Of a stretch of DNA of 5,667 nucleotides, positions 4,240 through 5,667 are shown in pieces. Below the pieces are notes generated by a model that was not told the origin of the DNA, ran no database searches, and was given only the letters and a program-made list of their open reading frames with translations. Location: contig JABIFK010000881.1 in the NCBI GenBank assembly GCA_018650745.1, forward strand, positions 1 through 5,667. Reading direction: 5' to 3'. The stretch is from Candidatus Latescibacterota bacterium (lineage in GTDB: Bacteria > Latescibacterota > UBA2968). A program made the position numbers and the translations under genes. Every line of letters starts with the position of its first letter. Position 1 is the stretch's first letter.

Positions 4240-5667
4240 CTATTGCACGTTCACTGCCAATCCCACATAAACCATTCGTCCAGCAGCTGGCTCGAAGAAT
4301 CGATCACCAAAGGCATTGGGAACAATGGAACTGTTGTAGCGCGTACCAAATACGTTGTTGATCCCCAAATAACTCTCCACAAAAGATCGCCGCAAGCCCA
4401 AGCGCAAATCCGTCACCACAGCCCCATCATTCACAAAATCGCGCTCAGGTTTAGAACTGCCAACTCGTGGGCCATTGAAGTCATTGGCAAAGACATCATC
4501 TGTTGCTTGCACATGCACTTCGGCAAATCCGCCTGAAGGATGATTCAGCGTCAAACCTAACGATAGTCGATGTGGGGGCACACCGGGCACCTGATTACCA
4601 GATAATTGTTCGCCAGATTCAAGCGGATAATCACGAAACGTAAACCGTTGATGCGAATACGACACATCCACTCGAACAACTTTTGCAGGTGTCCAACGCA
4701 AATGGGTTTCAAAACCCACATTTCGTGTTTTACCTGCATTGCGATAAAAGATCTCTTCGCTGCCTGCCACTTGGAATGGAATCAACATATCTCGAATAGT
4801 CATCACATAGCCTGCCACATCATATGCCACTACGCCAGAAGATGAAAATCCTTTCAGCCCCACTTCAAAAGAACGCATTCTTTCAGGTTCCAAATTCGGA
4901 TTAAACCCACCGACACCATTCGGTTGATTGCCCAACTCCGTCGTCGTAGGTGTTTGAAACGCCGTCCCCACATTGGCATAAACCGACATCAAATCTGTTG
5001 CCCGAAAGGTCACGCCCAAAGAAGGACTCCATTGTCCCATTGAACGAGTCCCCGACACATCCACATTCCCCGCTTGCAACCGATCTATTACATCAAACGA
5101 AAAATGATCGTACCTTACGCCCACAGAAACAATACTCCTCATGCCAAGTTTCCACCCCAAATGCGCAAACGGCCCAAAACTTGTCACCGATTCCTTCTGA
5201 TCTTGTAATTGATTGCCCAATTGCACGTGCTTCAAAACATCTGGCGATTCAATTGTATTCACTTGCCCATCTGGTAAGCCCGCATTCACAAACTCTCGTC
5301 GGGTATCACGCTGAGCTTCTACGTCCAACCCAATTGTCCACCCCACGTGCGCTTGGTCGCCTGATAGAACCGAACGCCAACCGCCCGCCTTGCGATCCAA
5401 ATCAATCACCCGTCCCGGAATGGGGTTATAAAGCGCCCGCGTCAATCCATAAACCGTGGTTTCTGCCCGAACACCCTCACCAACATATCGCGCAGTCACT
5501 CCACCTTGTGTCTGCAAAACCGACTTGCTCGCCCCCTGAGACCTTACAAAAAAGCGTGCACTTTGGGGCAACGAATCTGCTACGGCCCGATTTAATGAAC
5601 TCGGATTCAACAAAAACGGACTGTCCACGTGATGAACCACGCCCATTACCGACAAACGGTCAGAGAC
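4240..5667 (-). CDS. TonB-dependent outer-membrane receptor, partial (C-terminal barrel; 5' end outside window)
   Basis: The frame is open from the window edge to the TAG at 4240, giving 475 residues. It shows alternating beta-barrel strands and the C-terminal hallmarks of TonB-dependent receptors: SVYANVGTAFQTPTTTEL (about 228-245), NPNLEPERMRSFEVGLKG (256-273), YRNAGKTRNVGFE (308-320), NQVPGVPPHRLSLGL (358-372), and the end GINNVFGTRYNSS...FFEPAAGRMVYVGLAV. Such receptors import siderophore-iron, cobalamin or other ligands across the outer membrane, powered by TonB-ExbB-ExbD. The motif NxxPGVPxHRLS is common in siderophore-type receptors, but the ligand cannot be read from this part. The signal peptide, TonB box and plug are missing because the gene is cut, not because it is broken; full proteins are usually 650-800 residues. 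The last residue is Gln instead of the frequent aromatic residue. The next gene, 38 bases on, is the TolB-like propeller. Confidence 0.92.
   Translation of the reverse strand, partial: VSDRLSVMGVVHHVDSPFLLNPSSLNRAVADSLPQSARFFVRSQGASKSVLQTQGGVTARYVGEGVRAETTVYGLTRALYNPIPGRVIDLDRKAGGWRSVLSGDQAHVGWTIGLDVEAQRDTRREFVNAGLPDGQVNTIESPDVLKHVQLGNQLQDQKESVTSFGPFAHLGWKLGMRSIVSVGVRYDHFSFDVIDRLQAGNVDVSGTRSMGQWSPSLGVTFRATDLMSVYANVGTAFQTPTTTELGNQPNGVGGFNPNLEPERMRSFEVGLKGFSSSGVVAYDVAGYVMTIRDMLIPFQVAGSEEIFYRNAGKTRNVGFETHLRWTPAKVVRVDVSYSHQRFTFRDYPLESGEQLSGNQVPGVPPHRLSLGLTLNHPSGGFAEVHVQATDDVFANDFNGPRVGSSKPERDFVNDGAVVTDLRLGLRRSFVESYLGINNVFGTRYNSSIVPNAFGDRFFEPAAGRMVYVGLAVNVQ

Noticed and set aside
3530..4270. Open frames on the + strand opposite the propeller gene
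   Set aside because: They overlap fully a gene with six well-formed PD40 blade motifs on the other strand and show no recognisable protein features.
5653..5655. TTG as start of the receptor gene
   Set aside because: The frame stays open to the window edge and the sequence at this point is already barrel. A receptor needs a signal peptide and plug domain upstream, so the gene is simply cut by the window.

Overview
The window holds the ends or whole of six protein genes, all on the minus strand, in two blocks. Reading in the direction of transcription (from high to low coordinates), the first block is the 3' part of a TonB-dependent outer-membrane receptor gene followed 38 bases later by a complete TolB-like six-bladed beta-propeller gene. 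After a noncoding gap of about 335 bases comes the second block, a classical high-affinity phosphate uptake operon pstS-pstC-pstA-pstB. pstB runs off the low-coordinate edge just after its ABC signature motif. The receptor runs off the high-coordinate edge, so its signal peptide and plug domain are not visible.

The receptor implies a diderm (outer-membrane) bacterium, and the phosphate-binding protein has a lipoprotein-type signal. The soluble TolB-like family seen here is, from general knowledge, frequent in phyla such as Planctomycetota, Poribacteria and Bacteroidota. That is only suggestive, and I do not assign a taxon. Base composition is moderate, with a strong excess of C over G on the + strand, matching the all-minus gene order.

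The pst genes are packed tightly. pstS and pstC overlap by 17 bases with the preferred starts, pstC and pstA overlap by 8, and pstA and pstB are separated by one base. pstC, pstA and pstB each have a purine-rich ribosome binding site inside or next to the preceding gene, so they should be co-transcribed and probably translationally coupled. An extended -10 promoter with a poor -35 lies about 60 bases before pstS, and a 7-bp palindrome lies in the leader between that promoter and the start codon. PstS would bind phosphate in the periplasm, PstC and PstA form the inner-membrane channel, and PstB supplies ATP hydrolysis.

The intergenic gap is the least ordinary part. It holds an A/T-flanked hairpin that can serve as a terminator in both directions. 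It also holds two exact 28-base direct repeats with a 51-base (17-codon) period and a cluster of small hairpins. On the minus strand the repeat pair lies in an open frame that continues the TolB-like frame after its stop codon. I see no convincing new multi-gene system here; the repeat element is the best candidate for something undescribed.
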